Assembly: GCA_021292105.1 (NCBI GenBank)
Contig: CM037869.1
Coordinates: 6,880,204 to 6,944,203 of the forward strand
Direction of reading: 5' to 3'
Length of the DNA stretch: 64,000 nt
Origin: Anadara kagoshimensis
Taxonomy: Eukaryota > Mollusca > Bivalvia > Arcoida > Arcidae
In this document: in pieces, positions 47,554-57,804 of the stretch
Layout: each line of letters begins with the position of its first letter
Numbering within the stretch: position 1 is the stretch's first letter
The notes under the pieces: model-generated
What the model was told of the DNA's origin: nothing
Database searches by the model: none
What the model saw: only the letters and a program-made list of their open reading frames with translations
Translations under genes and position numbers: made by a program

Positions 47554-48695
47554 TATGGAAGGAGACGGAAAAGCGGATGTGAAGTTTGATTTTGATGTGT
47601 TGGTTGATAAATTGAAAGAGAACCCAACAGCATACAAAGTTTTAACTAAAGAAGAATATGAGGCTTTATTACAGAGACCCCTGTTTAGACCACGGATTTC
47701 TACTCCTTTAACAAGATTTCAGAATCTAGAGTCGATGCCAAGGTTTTCGACACCAGGTTCTGCTGGTTGACTCCATTTTCACCAATACATAATGTATCGA
47801 ATGGTATGAGTGGTACAGATGTTAGACCAAATTGTTCGTTTGTGACATCCACATTAAACCCTCCAAGATTACCCGTGTTTAGTGGTGTTGAAGATAACCA
47901 GTCTATTAGCTATGAAGTTTGGAATTTTGAAGTGAAGTGTCTCTTGAAGTCTAAACAGTATCCAGAATTTATATTGTTACAGGCTATTAGGAACTCCTTA
48001 AGAGGTACGGCACGTAATATGCTAGTGTATTTGGGTGAAAACGCATCAGTAGAAGATATTTTGCAGAAGTTAGATGGTTTTATGGAAATGTAAACACAAG
48101 TGAAACCATGATGCAGTCGTTTTACAATGATCAGCAGAGGAATGCGTCAGCTGTTGTGTATGGGTCCAGATTAGAAGATACACTATCAAAGGCGCTACGA
48201 GGACGTTATGATTTATTACCAGCGAAAGATATTATGTTAGGATTGAAGAAGTGTTTGAAAGACGCTACGAGACACCTTCATGATAGCACAGGAGATTTTC
48301 AGACATTGCTAAGGGAAGTAAGAAAAGTAGAACAGGAATTGAGTTTAGAGCAAAGTGTAAACTCTAGTAAAGTTGCACAATGTTCTCAGCAGACACAAGA
48401 TAGTGATATAAAGCAAGTAGTCAAGGCCATACAAGATTTGAGTACTAGATTAGAGAAGATGGAATTAAAGATGACGTCACTACAAGATGATGTGAAGAGA
48501 GTTAGAGATAGTAGAAGATATGAATCTCCAAATCCGAATTTTAACGGTCAAGGTTATCAACATAGAGGAAGAGGTGGATTCAGCAGAGGCAGACCAAGAG
48601 GTAATAATAATTTTACACAGCCTACTCGTGAAAGACCGTGGTCAGCAGATAACCAAGCTACAGGACAGCAGCAGCAGCAGCAGTTAAACCATTGA
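47554..48695 (+). pseudogene. Gag polyprotein
   Basis: Met at 47554 has a good context (GGTATGG) and lies 22 bases after a splice-acceptor-like AG. The N-terminus (FDVLVDKLKENPTAYKVL) precedes a capsid-like region LPVFSGVEDNQSISYEVWNF and YPEFILLQAIRNSLRGTARN, LVYLGENASVEDILQKL, similar to PNMA-type Gag. Stop TGA at 47768 and a one-base loss near 48080 break it. The rest (48108-48695) has VYGSRLEDTLSKALRG and the coiled-coil-prone IQDLSTRLEKMELKMTSLQ. Instead of a zinc knuckle it ends with GYQHRGRGGFSRGRPRG and a Gln run, an Arg-Gly-rich RNA-binding tail. Gag forms the particle and binds genomic RNA. Confidence 0.8.
48683..48689 (+). promoter_or_regulatory. Candidate -1 ribosomal frameshift heptamer GTTAAAC
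   Basis: In the gag frame the codons are TTA AAC CAT TGA, so G TTA AAC obeys the X XXY YYZ-type slippage geometry and lies two codons before the gag stop. A -1 slip gives GTT AAA CCA TTG, which is the protease frame. The zero and -1 frames overlap for only a few codons. No stable downstream pseudoknot was identified by eye. Confidence 0.55.
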
Positions 48696-49138
48696 CTTCT
48701 CCTGTTGTTGGGCAAATGGGGGAAGTAAAACAGAATAAAGGTATAGAAAGCCCAATGAAGAATGAAGATGGTTTTATACATAGATTGGTTGCTAGAGCCA
48801 CAGAAAGTGAAATTATTATTTGTGGTGTGCAGACAGTTGGTTTGATTGACACAGGTTCCATGGTAACAACAATATCAGAAGATTTTTATAGAGGTCTTGA
48901 CACTAAACCTGAACTACATAGTTTAGAAGATATTGGTTTAAAGTGTTATGGTGCAGGAGGACATAATTTACCATATTGTGGTTATATAGAAGCAGAGGTT
49001 GGTATTCCGTATTTGCATAGCAACAAGTTTTGTTTACCAGTGTTAGTTGTTCCATCTACAAGTTATAACAGAGAAGTTCCAGTTATTGTTGGCACTAATT
49101 TAATAAGACATTGTAGAAATTTGAGTACTGGGTTGTAA
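48692..49138 (+). pseudogene. Retropepsin-type aspartic protease
   Basis: VGLIDTGSMVTTISEDFY carries the DTG active site at about residues 52-54, and VPVIVGTNLIRHC is the second-lobe motif. It is read in the -1 frame relative to gag. At about 49125 a frameshift moves the reading to the linker EVWQIAFDCIGEERIPVKTT that leads into RT. Confidence 0.85.
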
Positions 49139-52117
49139 TTCCAGAAGTATGGCAGATAGCATTTGATTGCATTGGTGAAGAAAGAATTCCAGTTAAGACT
49201 ACAAACAAGTTTGCAATTAAAGTTCAACCAAATGAGATAAAGACATTGAATGGTATAGTAAGAGGTGTTACGGATATGCAGTATGGTGTTACAGAACATA
49301 TTGATACACAACTGTCTGGAGGTCTAACGATTTGTCCTGAAGTAGTTTCCGTAGATGTTAATAAGAAGACAACGAAGATACCAGTACGTATTTGTAATTT
49401 GTCAGCTCATGTAGTAGAGATTCCAGCCAAGGCAGTACTTTGTTGTGTGAATTCAGTAGCGGTAGTCGACAACTGGTCAGCAGTTGGTGAAGTATCTGAG
49501 CAGAAGAAAAGAATAAGTTTAAAAGATTTAGAAGATATGGGAATGAAGATAGAAAAAGAGAATCTGAATAGTGAAGAAATAGTGAAAGCCGAAGAATTAT
49601 TAGAGAAATGGACACATGTTTTCTCAACAGGCCCGACAGATCTGGGGAAGAGTAGTTTGGTAAAACACGAAATAAATTTAGCAGATAACACTCCAATTAA
49701 AGAACCATATCGAAGGATACCACCTGGAATGATGGAAGAAGTAAGACAACATATTCAAGAGATGTTAGATGCCGATGCTATAAGTCCATCACAAAGTCCA
49801 TACTCATCCAATGTAGTGTTAGTGAGAAAGAAAGACGGCAGCCTACGAATGTGTATTGACTTCAGAAAGCTTAATGCAAAGACCATTCGAGATGCTTATT
49901 ATTTACCTAGAACTGAAGATACTATTGACAGATTGATTGGAGCGAGGTATTTTTCTAAACTGGATATGAGAAGTGGGTATTGGCAAGTGGAGGTAAAGGA
50001 AGAGGATAAACCAAAGACAGCATTCACAGTAAACGGTGTAGGATTTTTCGAGTGCAATCGTATGGCGTTTGGACTTACAAATGCTCCGGCTACGTTTCAG
50101 AGGTTAATGGAAAGTTGCATGGCGGATTTGAATCTACAGTATTGTACGATATTTTAATTTATTCCAGTACTTTTGAAGATCATTTAGTAAGACTTGATGC
50201 TGTCCTGAGTAGAATGGAGAAGAACGGATTGAAGTTAAAAGTGTGAATTTTTCAAGAAGAAAGTTACATATTTAGGTCATGTTGTCAGTGAACAAGGAAT
50301 ACAGACAGATCCAGATAAGTTGTCAGTATTAACCAAATGGCCAGTTCCTCAGAATGTTAAAGAGTTACGATCATATTTAGGTTTTACAGGTTATTATAGA
50401 AGGTTTATTAAAGATTATGCCAAGATTGTAAAGCCGTTGAACGACCTGTTAGTTGGCCATTTACCCATAAGATTTAGAAGAAATCCTGTAAGAAGAAGAA
50501 AAGTGTTGAATGGCATTGGAGTGAAGATCAACAGCAGGCATTTGATTTATTAAAGCATAAATTGACCAATCCACCTGTTTTAGCCTACGCAGATTACACA
50601 AAGCCGTTTATAGGTAATACAGATGCATCCATAGATGGGTTAGGCGCTGTACTTTATCAGAACCAGAATGGAACAGAAAGGGTTATAGCGTACGCTAGAA
50701 GAGGTTTGCGGAACAGTGAAAAAAATTACCCTGCTCACAAGTTGGAATTTTTGTGTTTGAAATGGGCCTTGTGTGATAAGTTTCACGACTATTTATATGG
50801 AAACACATTTGAAGTCCGTACAGATAATAACCCCTTAACGTATGTGTTGTCGAGTGCCAAGTTACGCTACCGGACACAGATGGGTCGCTGCATTGAGTAA
50901 TTACAACTTTAATACAGTGAAACCTCCCTAAACCGGACATTCTCTAAACCGGACAACTCTCTATTCCGGACAAAATATTTGGTCCCGAATTTATCCTTCT
51001 TTATTTTAATTAACAAGAACCTCTCTAAACCGGACACTCTCTATTCCGGACACCGGACAAACTTTTTAGTCCCAAGTTGCTTATAACCTTAAAATTGAAC
51101 CTCTCTAAACCGGACAACATTTCGATTTTTTTAATTACTTGTTTTTTTTCCCTTTTTTAAATATACAATGTATCAGTTTTAAACAGATCTATTAAAATAT
51201 TCAATTATGAACACTTAAAAATCATAAGTTTTTTTTTAAATTCTTTTTTATTCTCAATTAGGATATTTAGTATTTAATTAAATTATTTATTTATTTATTT
51301 ATTAAATATATTTCATCTAAATATATATATATTTCTATTCTATCTTTCGTGATTTTTCTTTATAATTTTAATTTGTATATTAATTTATTGATTGACACAA
51401 TAAATTAAGATAAGCACTTCTATACAATCTTATCTTATTATCTATAGTTGCTACAGTTGTTTTGTTTAATTATTATCCAGTAACACCTTATGTATCAAAG
51501 AGACTGAAAAAATCATCACTATTGTTGTCCTGTCAGGGATTAATAAAGATAGTCTACTTGTCTTGAGTATCCTAATTAGAATCGTCTTAAGAGGTGAATT
51601 ACGGGTGATTTAAAACCAATTAGTGCTTTTACATATAGCATATCCTATAATGAGATGTGTATGTAACAGTTGTTGATTGTGGCTTCCGACATGTATTACA
51701 TCCTTTTAGATTTATTTAGTTAAGGGGAGATGAGCCAGGTTAAAATTTCAAAATCTCTCCAAACCGGACACCTCCCTAAACCGGACAAAATCTATGGTCC
51801 GGAGCTTGTCCGGTTTAGAGAGGTTTTACTGTATTACTTACAGAAGTGGAAAATCGAATGCTGATGCGGATGGTTTGTCCAGACAGCCGCGTGAGAAGTC
51901 AGTATTTCCTGATGTAATTAATGCAGTGTGTCAAGCATATACAGTAGATAGAAGCACATTTCCGTATATTGAGACGCTTTTAGTTTCAGATATTTCTAAT
52001 GAAGATGAGATGCATAAGTTAGATCCACAAGAAGATTTTATGAAAGCTACTGAGATAAGACACGTTAGCTGGTCGGAAGAACAGAATTCCGATGCTGGTA
52101 TAGGTAGAGTTATATAG
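49139..52117 (+). pseudogene. Reverse transcriptase and RNase H, split by a Tigger-like insertion
   Basis: RT: IKEPYRRIPPGMMEEVRQHI, DGSLRMCIDFRKLNAKTIRD, YFSKLDMRSGYWQVEV (first Asp), RMAFGLTNAPATFQRLMES. At about 50147 a small deletion joins LQYC/VLY directly to DILIYSSTFEDHL, so the YxDD box is lost. Connection: VPQNVKELRSYLGFTGYYRR. RNase H: KPFIGNTDASIDGLGAVLYQ and TFEVRTDNNPLTYVLSSAK; a two-base loss follows, then the 917-bp insertion at 50915-51831. After it RNase H resumes with TYRSGKSNADADGLSRQP. The last part to 52117 (FPDVINAVCQAYT...) is the linker to integrase. All stages of cDNA synthesis would need these activities; this copy cannot supply them. Confidence 0.9.
50915..51831. 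mobile_element. Tigger/pogo-like non-autonomous DNA element
   Basis: Termini CAGTGAAACCTCCCTAAACC and its inverted partner GGTTTAGAGAGGTTTTACTG, each followed inward by extra AAACCGGACA repeats. The TA at 50913-50914 is duplicated at 51832-51833. The interior is AT-rich with no transposase. Ignoring the insert, the RNase H reading continues without loss (NYNFN then ITYRSGKSN). Confidence 0.9.
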
Positions 52118-52244
52118 TTACAGAGACTTGGGTTTTGTCCAACTGGATTAGCTCTCAAAGCTGAAGCACCTGAAGTTGTTCGATACCTGAGGTAATGGAA
52201 GAAGTTTAACATTGAAGACCAAGTTTTATACAGAATAACAACAA

Positions 52245-53780
52245 TGAACGGATGAACGGAGAAAGTTTGAAGCAGTCAGTGTTACCAAAGAAGTTTAGAG
52301 ATATGGTATTGAGAGCTCTACATGACGAGTCAGGACACCAAGGTAAAGATAGAACACTATATTTAATAAGATCAAGATTTTATTGGCCAGGTTTGGAGTT
52401 AGATGTTGAAAAAAAGGATCAAGAACTGTGAAAGATGTATCAAGCACAAGACAAGACCGAAAGTAACAGCAGAATTAGTGAATATAGTATCAACACAGCC
52501 AATGGAATTACTTTGTATAGATTATTTGAAGTTAGAGAAATCCAAAGGAGGGTACGAAGATATATTAGTTATTACTGATCACTTTACCAGGTACTCACAA
52601 GCAATTCCAACTCGTAACCAAACTGCCAAAGTAACAGCTAAAGCATTGTTTGAGAACTTCATTGTACATTATGGTTTTCCATCTAGCCTACATAGTGATC
52701 AAGGAAGGAATTTTGAGGGCGATATTATCCGAGAATTGTGTGAGATAGCAGGAGTAACCAAAACCAGAACTATGCCATATCACCCTATGTGCAACGGTAT
52801 GACAGAGCGCTTCAACCAAACTCTAATGAAGATGTTAGGAACCTTGGATGATCAACAGAAGTCCGATTGGAAGTCATATGTAGCTCCACTTGTTCATTCA
52901 TACAATGCGACTCGTCATGACAGTACTGGTTTTGCCCCATATTATTTGATGTTCGGACGGCATCCTAGATTAGCTATTGATGCCTACCTTGGTTTAACAT
53001 CTCCTGAGAAGTTTAATGTCAGTTCGAAGGCCAATTATGCGAAACACTTGAAGAAGAGGTTCGTTATGCGTACAAGGTAGCAGCACGAGAAGCACAGAAG
53101 AGTTCGGAGAGACATAAGCGGATATATGACTTGAAAGTAAGAGAGGCCACTTTGGATGTTGGAGATCGGGTGTTGATACGGAATGTTGGTTTGAAGGGGA
53201 AGAACAAGTTAGCAGATATTTGGGACAAGGATGTTTATATTATTACAGATATACCGATGGCGGGGATTCCGGTTTACAGACTGAAGAAAGAGAACGGATC
53301 CACAGTAAAGACACTACATCGGAATATGTTGTTGCCTTTTACAGTCATTCCCAAGTTAGTCACAGAGACTGAACAGGATGATCACGGAAGAAAGTTAAGA
53401 TCAGGATAGAAAGATACTTCAGAGATTCTAGAAGAACATACAAGTGCAGATTTAGACTCAGAAGATACATTTTATCATGTTGTCCCTGTACGTAGACGTG
53501 TTCAGATTCAGGATGGCAACGGTTCTAGTCAGGAGTCGAGTATCAGTCAAACATTTAGTAGTAGTTCATCTAGTGTCACACAACCATCCAGTGTGGGGAC
53601 ATCATCTTCATCCGGTTCTTCGGTAAGAAGTTCTAATAATTTGTCATTTTCTAATTTTAGTGTTCCAGAGGCAGATACAGGTCCATAGTTACCACGTAGG
53701 TCTGGAAGAATACGTCGACCACCTAATCGATATGGAGACTGGGTGTATAATCAGATACAACAGCAAGTTTGGTATGTCTA
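52245..53780 (+). pseudogene. Ty3/Gypsy integrase
   Basis: HHCC zinc finger: LHDESGHQGKDRTLYLIRSR...NCERCIKHK. Core: LLCIDYLKLEKSKGGYEDIL (Asp), FPSSLHSDQGRNFEGDIIRE (Asp) and YHPMCNGMTERFNQTLMKML (Glu), so all three catalytic residues are present. The frame shifts near 52405 and 53070. The C-terminal domain VGDRVLIRNVGLKGKNKLAD, VYRLKKENGSTVKTLHRNML ends at the 53407 stop. A Ser-rich tail in broken frame follows, with RRSGRIRRPPNRYGDWVYNQ near 53740. Integrase inserts the cDNA; the TATA flanks fit a 4-bp cut. Confidence 0.9.
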
Positions 53781-54079
53781 AACAGGTAAGTGAATATTCG
53801 AGGTAAGTGCAGGGGAGAATGTCAGGTATTAATACTTAAGGTAAGTATACAGTATTACGTTACGCCATATATACAAATCATTTAGTATGATTTTTCAGCA
53901 TAAGTATATAAATACATGTAAATGTATACATGTCATTGTTGTGTAAGCATTGCTTTGTACTGCATTGCAAAACATTTACTATGCAACAATAAAAACTTTG
54001 TATTTGCATTTAGCTAATACATATTATAATATTTTATTACATATATATATATTCCAAAATGTCAGGAGCCATTTTCCCT

Positions 54080-54091
54080 AGCAGGGGAGAA
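54080..54091 (+). promoter_or_regulatory. Polypurine tract before 3' LTR
   Basis: GCAGGGGAGAA directly precedes the LTR start TGTCACAGG and would prime plus-strand DNA synthesis. A near copy, GCAGGGGAGAATGTCAGG, lies 270 bp upstream at 53811-53828. Confidence 0.75.
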
Positions 54092-54413
54092 TGTCACAGG
54101 TTGTTAATTTATATAATTATAAATTACTCTTAAAGTTATAATGAAGCCATTAGTTAAGTTTTAGCTTAAGTTATATTTCACTTTTAATTAGTTTATTATA
54201 TATTACATTACTTTGGGGGTAGGTATTAATTAAGTATGTATTTTCCTAACTCACCGTTCTACTTATTAACTTTGTTTAATGAGCATGCTTAATACGTAAT
54301 TTCGCAGGTCACTGCATTTTGGCGCGTATTCTTGACTGACCATTGCAATAAAGTCAATAAATGAATATTACCCTGAAAACATGACTTGTGATTAGTACGA
54401 ACCACTTGTGACA
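54092..54413 (+). repeat. 3' LTR
   Basis: 322 bp from TGTCACAGGTTG to CCACTTGTGACA. It matches the 5' LTR apart from the block inserted there. The CAATAAAG phrase near 54346 is a possible poly(A) signal region. Confidence 0.9.
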
Positions 54414-54423
54414 TATAGAAGTA

Positions 54424-54661
54424 TGGTGTGTCAAGTTTGACCTTGTCGTTTGACCATTAATATAAATAATTAGTTTGGACTTGAAGAATGTGTGGTGTGG
54501 ATAATAGAGCATGTTTCATTACCATAAACACTAGATACCTAGTATTACTATAATCTACCCACATATGAACTTTATATGGACCCTAAATTACATAATGGGT
54601 ATGTTCGTTTGAAAACTAAAACTAAGGGACAAACGGCCAGGTCAAACTTGACACACTGTAA
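54424..54661 (+). mobile_element. Tc1/mariner-type MITE
   Basis: Inverted termini GTGTGTCAAGTTTGACCTTG and AGGTCAAACTTGACACAC pair over ~25 bp. TA dinucleotides two bases outside each end suggest a TA target site. The interior matches 31990-32215. Confidence 0.7.
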
Positions 54662-54974
54662 TGTTGGAACTGGGTTAGTTATGATTCTGCCTTTTAAAGA
54701 TAAAATCTTAAAACACCGTGCACTGTGTTTGGCTGTTTATCCCCAAGGCAAACGCCTTTCACATCGTTAACTGCGTCGCATTAGGGGTGCGTGATTATGT
54801 TAAGTCGGGGGACATGATTTGAAGCGGGGAATTAAGATTTAATTTAATTTAAACAACTGAGGCCATAAAATTTCTAGCTGATGGCACGGTCTTTGCCTTC
54901 TTAGGCGATGGTGAATCATGGTGGTTTTACTGTTTAGAGTGTTGTTTGGCCTCTTGGTGAATGAAGTGAAATGA

Positions 54975-55615
54975 TTGGACCATGTTTCATCGATAGCAAC
55001 GAAATCTTGAACAAGGGTTGCGCAAGCTTAAAGCTTGTTGGGTCTCTATATCTCTTAGCGGTGAGCTCAGGAGAACCAGATCATCAGTATGCAGCGCATT
55101 GTTGAAGCGTTTTTGGTCAAAAGGTCTAGTAACTGTAGACGAGACTTTAATATGAACTAGAGGATTGAGCTCAAATTCGTCAGTGGGTAGGCCCAGGTCC
55201 CCGAAAGACTAAGGAAGTTCAAGATGCAACCATCTGTTGGAAAGATGATGACAACAGTATTTTTGGCATGCGAAATATGTTTTTATATTCAACTTTTACC
55301 CAAGAGAAGTAAAACAATTGACGTGTACTATGCAAACTTGCTAGATCAGCTAAGAACCGCCATCCATGAAAAATACCGATGTAAACGGACGGTGTTTTGC
55401 TGCAACAGGACAACGCAAGAGTCCTCACTTGCATTTGTCAATAAAATCTATAGAGAATTGAAAAAGTCATAATGACAGTTAAGAAGATGATCAATTAAAA
55501 CAAACCTGTAGTTTCTTTTTCAGTTCTGGGCTAATGGCACTTGAAAACCGTTGGTCCAAGTGGAGGGCAGTTACACCGAAAAAGAGGAGGTGGATTTCAA
55601 CCAGAAGTAAGTTAC
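54975..55615 (+). pseudogene. mariner transposase remnant
   Basis: The reading jumps between frames but follows the mariner order: LRKLKACWVSISLSGELRRT, LLKRFWSKGLVTVDET (first Asp region), PGPRKTKE, SVGKMMTTVFLACEICF (second Asp region, Asp missing), YYANLLDQLRTAIHEKYRCK, then a degraded QDNA box (CCNRTTQESS) and the C-terminal LMALENRWSKWRAV (usual LE.RW.KC). With two catalytic positions lost it is inactive. Terminal inverted repeats were not found. Confidence 0.75.
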
Positions 55616-55854
55616 TTATCGACTCGCCCTCGTACCATCCACAATTACACCCCTGAATAGTCTTATTAAAAGGTTCCCGTTTTCTGCTTATTAATCATTT
55701 CCTCGACGACTGTTAACCAAGAATTCTTGAATAAGTCTGAAATAGGTTGAGGGCGAATTCGAAGGCGGGTGTATTCAAGAATTACGTTGTATGACTACCA
55801 AAACTTAAAAAAATAAATCTGAAACGGCAACGTATGGCATACAGTGATATATAA

Positions 55855-56062
55855 GGGTACATTGGTAGCAAAGTGGTAAGAGACGCATTGCCTCACCGCC
55901 AAGGTTCAAATTCTAATCGGGACAGATTCTAGTGCGAGACAGACAGTTTGTAGTTTGCAGATGGTCAGTGGGTTTTTTGGCACTCCGGTTTTCTTTATTA
56001 TATCTGACTGACGCCTCGATATAAGTTAAAGAATCTTGACTGAGGCGTTAAACTCCAATACA
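55855..56062 (+). mobile_element. tRNA-headed SINE
   Basis: A-box-like TAGCAAAGTGG and B-box-like GGTTCAAATTC are followed by a body with GTGGGTTTTTTGGCACTCCG and a 3' end GAGGCGTTAAACTCCAATAC, a tail type I associate with mollusc and other invertebrate SINEs. A target duplication was not resolved. Confidence 0.6.
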
Positions 56063-56630
56063 TAGTGTTCCTAGAAAATATTGAGGAATTCTGATGAAAA
56101 CCGATTTAGTTAAACTATTCATTAATTACAATCAATTCATAACAAGTAATATTTCGTTAGTCCATTATTTCCAGAAATACCAATGTGTTCGAAATATAAA
56201 CATAAAAATTCTCAATAATTTCTTGGAATACTGTTAGTAAATTTGATTTTTTTTCTAAAAAGTGAAATAACTGAAAAAGTAACAAATTAAATATTGAATT
56301 AGAATGCAGAAATACGCATTAAATTGCTCCAATTGGGGGGGGGGGCGAGTGGAGCATGTCCCTGTAACAATTAAGCAAGGGCGGCGTGACTACGCCACGA
56401 TTGGTGGATTTGGTACCAGGCCCACTGTTTTATTACATTTCGCATTTTATTTATTACATAACAAGGTTTTATTACATTATACAAATAAAATTATTATACT
56501 ACAAGGTGTGTATTACATTACTTGGCATTTATGACAAAACCTGCATAACAGTCCCCAAGGGCACGTAATCTCTCATTTGTGCAAATAGGAAAACCCTTCC
56601 CCTAGATATCATTATTGCCAAATATCATCC
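56063..56630. other. No gene seen; G10 tract
   Basis: AT-rich with a G10 run at 56335-56344 and scattered TTATTACAT phrases near 56430-56520. No exon or repeat unit is supported. Confidence 0.4.
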
Positions 56631-56706
56631 AAAACTTTATACACGACGGACGATGGTATAAGATAGATGGCAATATCTCATCATAGCCTTTGGCTCAGAT
56701 AAGCTA
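56631..56706 (-). mobile_element. Family A 5'-end fragment
   Basis: Reverse complement reads TTAGCTTATCTGAGCCAAAG, GCTATGATGAGATATTGCC and CATCGTCCGTCGTG, the 5' terminus and minisatellite start of family A (compare 44971-45060). Confidence 0.6.
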
Positions 56707-57144
56707 AAACTTTAAAAGACTTTTAAAGGTATCCTGAAAGTATGTATAGTTCAAAAAAAGCTGTGGACAGCAGGTGTACACCTTACTCTCTTATTACAAA
56801 ATGTTACATAAAATTTACTTTTTTCTAAATTCAACTCAAACAAACAATAGGCCAATTGGGCCTAATATGCTCACCTGATAAATTGTGCCTAGCTGATACA
56901 TTTCAAGAAGAAAACATAAATACTTTAACCCCAATGTCAAAATCTGTCCATATAGTAATTATTTGTTTTCAGATTATTAAGCATTTCCGTATTCTTTTCC
57001 ATCTATGACCTTGACCTTTAAATCCATGACATCAAAATGATTATTTTTTTATAATTCTTTATTTCTCAACATAGCAAATAAACAGCAGTTCTTATTAAAT
57101 ATAATACATAAACATCTACATCCTTTGCCAACCTATTACAATGT

Positions 57145-57475
57145 ATCAAAAACAAACATACTAATCCATTTCCAAATCACAATCCAGAAGCAAAGTAAAA
57201 ACTTTGGAACTGACAAGTTAGGTTAGACACGTGAACTTCCACCAGGGAAGTGAGGCCGGGTGCTCCGGAAGGGTAAGCACCTCCTGTTTAGCTAGCTACA
57301 CCCGCCACGTGTGTAATCAAAATTGCGTGAAAGGAACATGGAACTATGGGATGCCAAATATATCCAAGGCAATCCTGGACACAGAGACATCAAACTTATC
57401 AACAATACTGTGATGACGGCCATAAAACTTTTTGAGGGCCTTGATAAGCCTAGGCTTGCAATATCCTTGAGTCAA
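57145..57475 (+). repeat. Dispersed ~330 bp repeat, partner of 1082-1415
   Basis: Inverted match to 1082-1415. The plus frame keeps AKYIQGNPGHRDIKLINN and FEGLDKPRLAISLSQ. CCACGTGTGTAATCAAAATTG and its partner TTTTGATTACACACGTG are shared. The family is unknown. Confidence 0.6.
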
Positions 57476-57804
57476 CAATTTATATGCAAGCAGCCTATTT
57501 CTATTTTCCATTTAATTTATATAAATTCTGGTTCAATATTACACTCTCATTTATTTAAATAATCTAATTAACATAGCCCAATTATTATTAAACTTAATGT
57601 ATTATTTTTAAAACCAATTGCTTTTTCAATTTTGAAATAAAACATCCAAAATTTTATAACTGTATCAAATTTTTTTTTAAGTATACTTTGTTTGTATAAA
57701 TTATTTAATACAAAATATTAAATTGGTTATCAATGGGAATATACCAAAGAAGGTCTTGTAGTGTTAAATCAACAAGCATTCTGAGAGTATTGCAAAACAA
57801 TACA

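Larger units (their letters stand above)
42459..54413 (+). mobile_element. Full-structure Ty3/Gypsy LTR retrotransposon, ~12 kb with nested insertions
   Basis: 5' LTR at 42459-43287, primer site TGGCGCCCAGGTTGGGAC at 43290, gag 47554-48695, protease 48692-49138, RT and RNase H to 52117, integrase to about 53780, polypurine tract GCAGGGGAGAA and 3' LTR at 54092-54413. The 4-bp direct repeat TATA (42455-42458 and 54414-54417) flanks it. Gene order PR-RT-RH-IN is that of Ty3/Gypsy. Secondary insertions account for about 3.9 kb (LTR insert, family A element, Tigger-like element), leaving ~8 kb native. Frameshifts and a deletion in the RT active site show that it can no longer move on its own. Confidence 0.9.
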
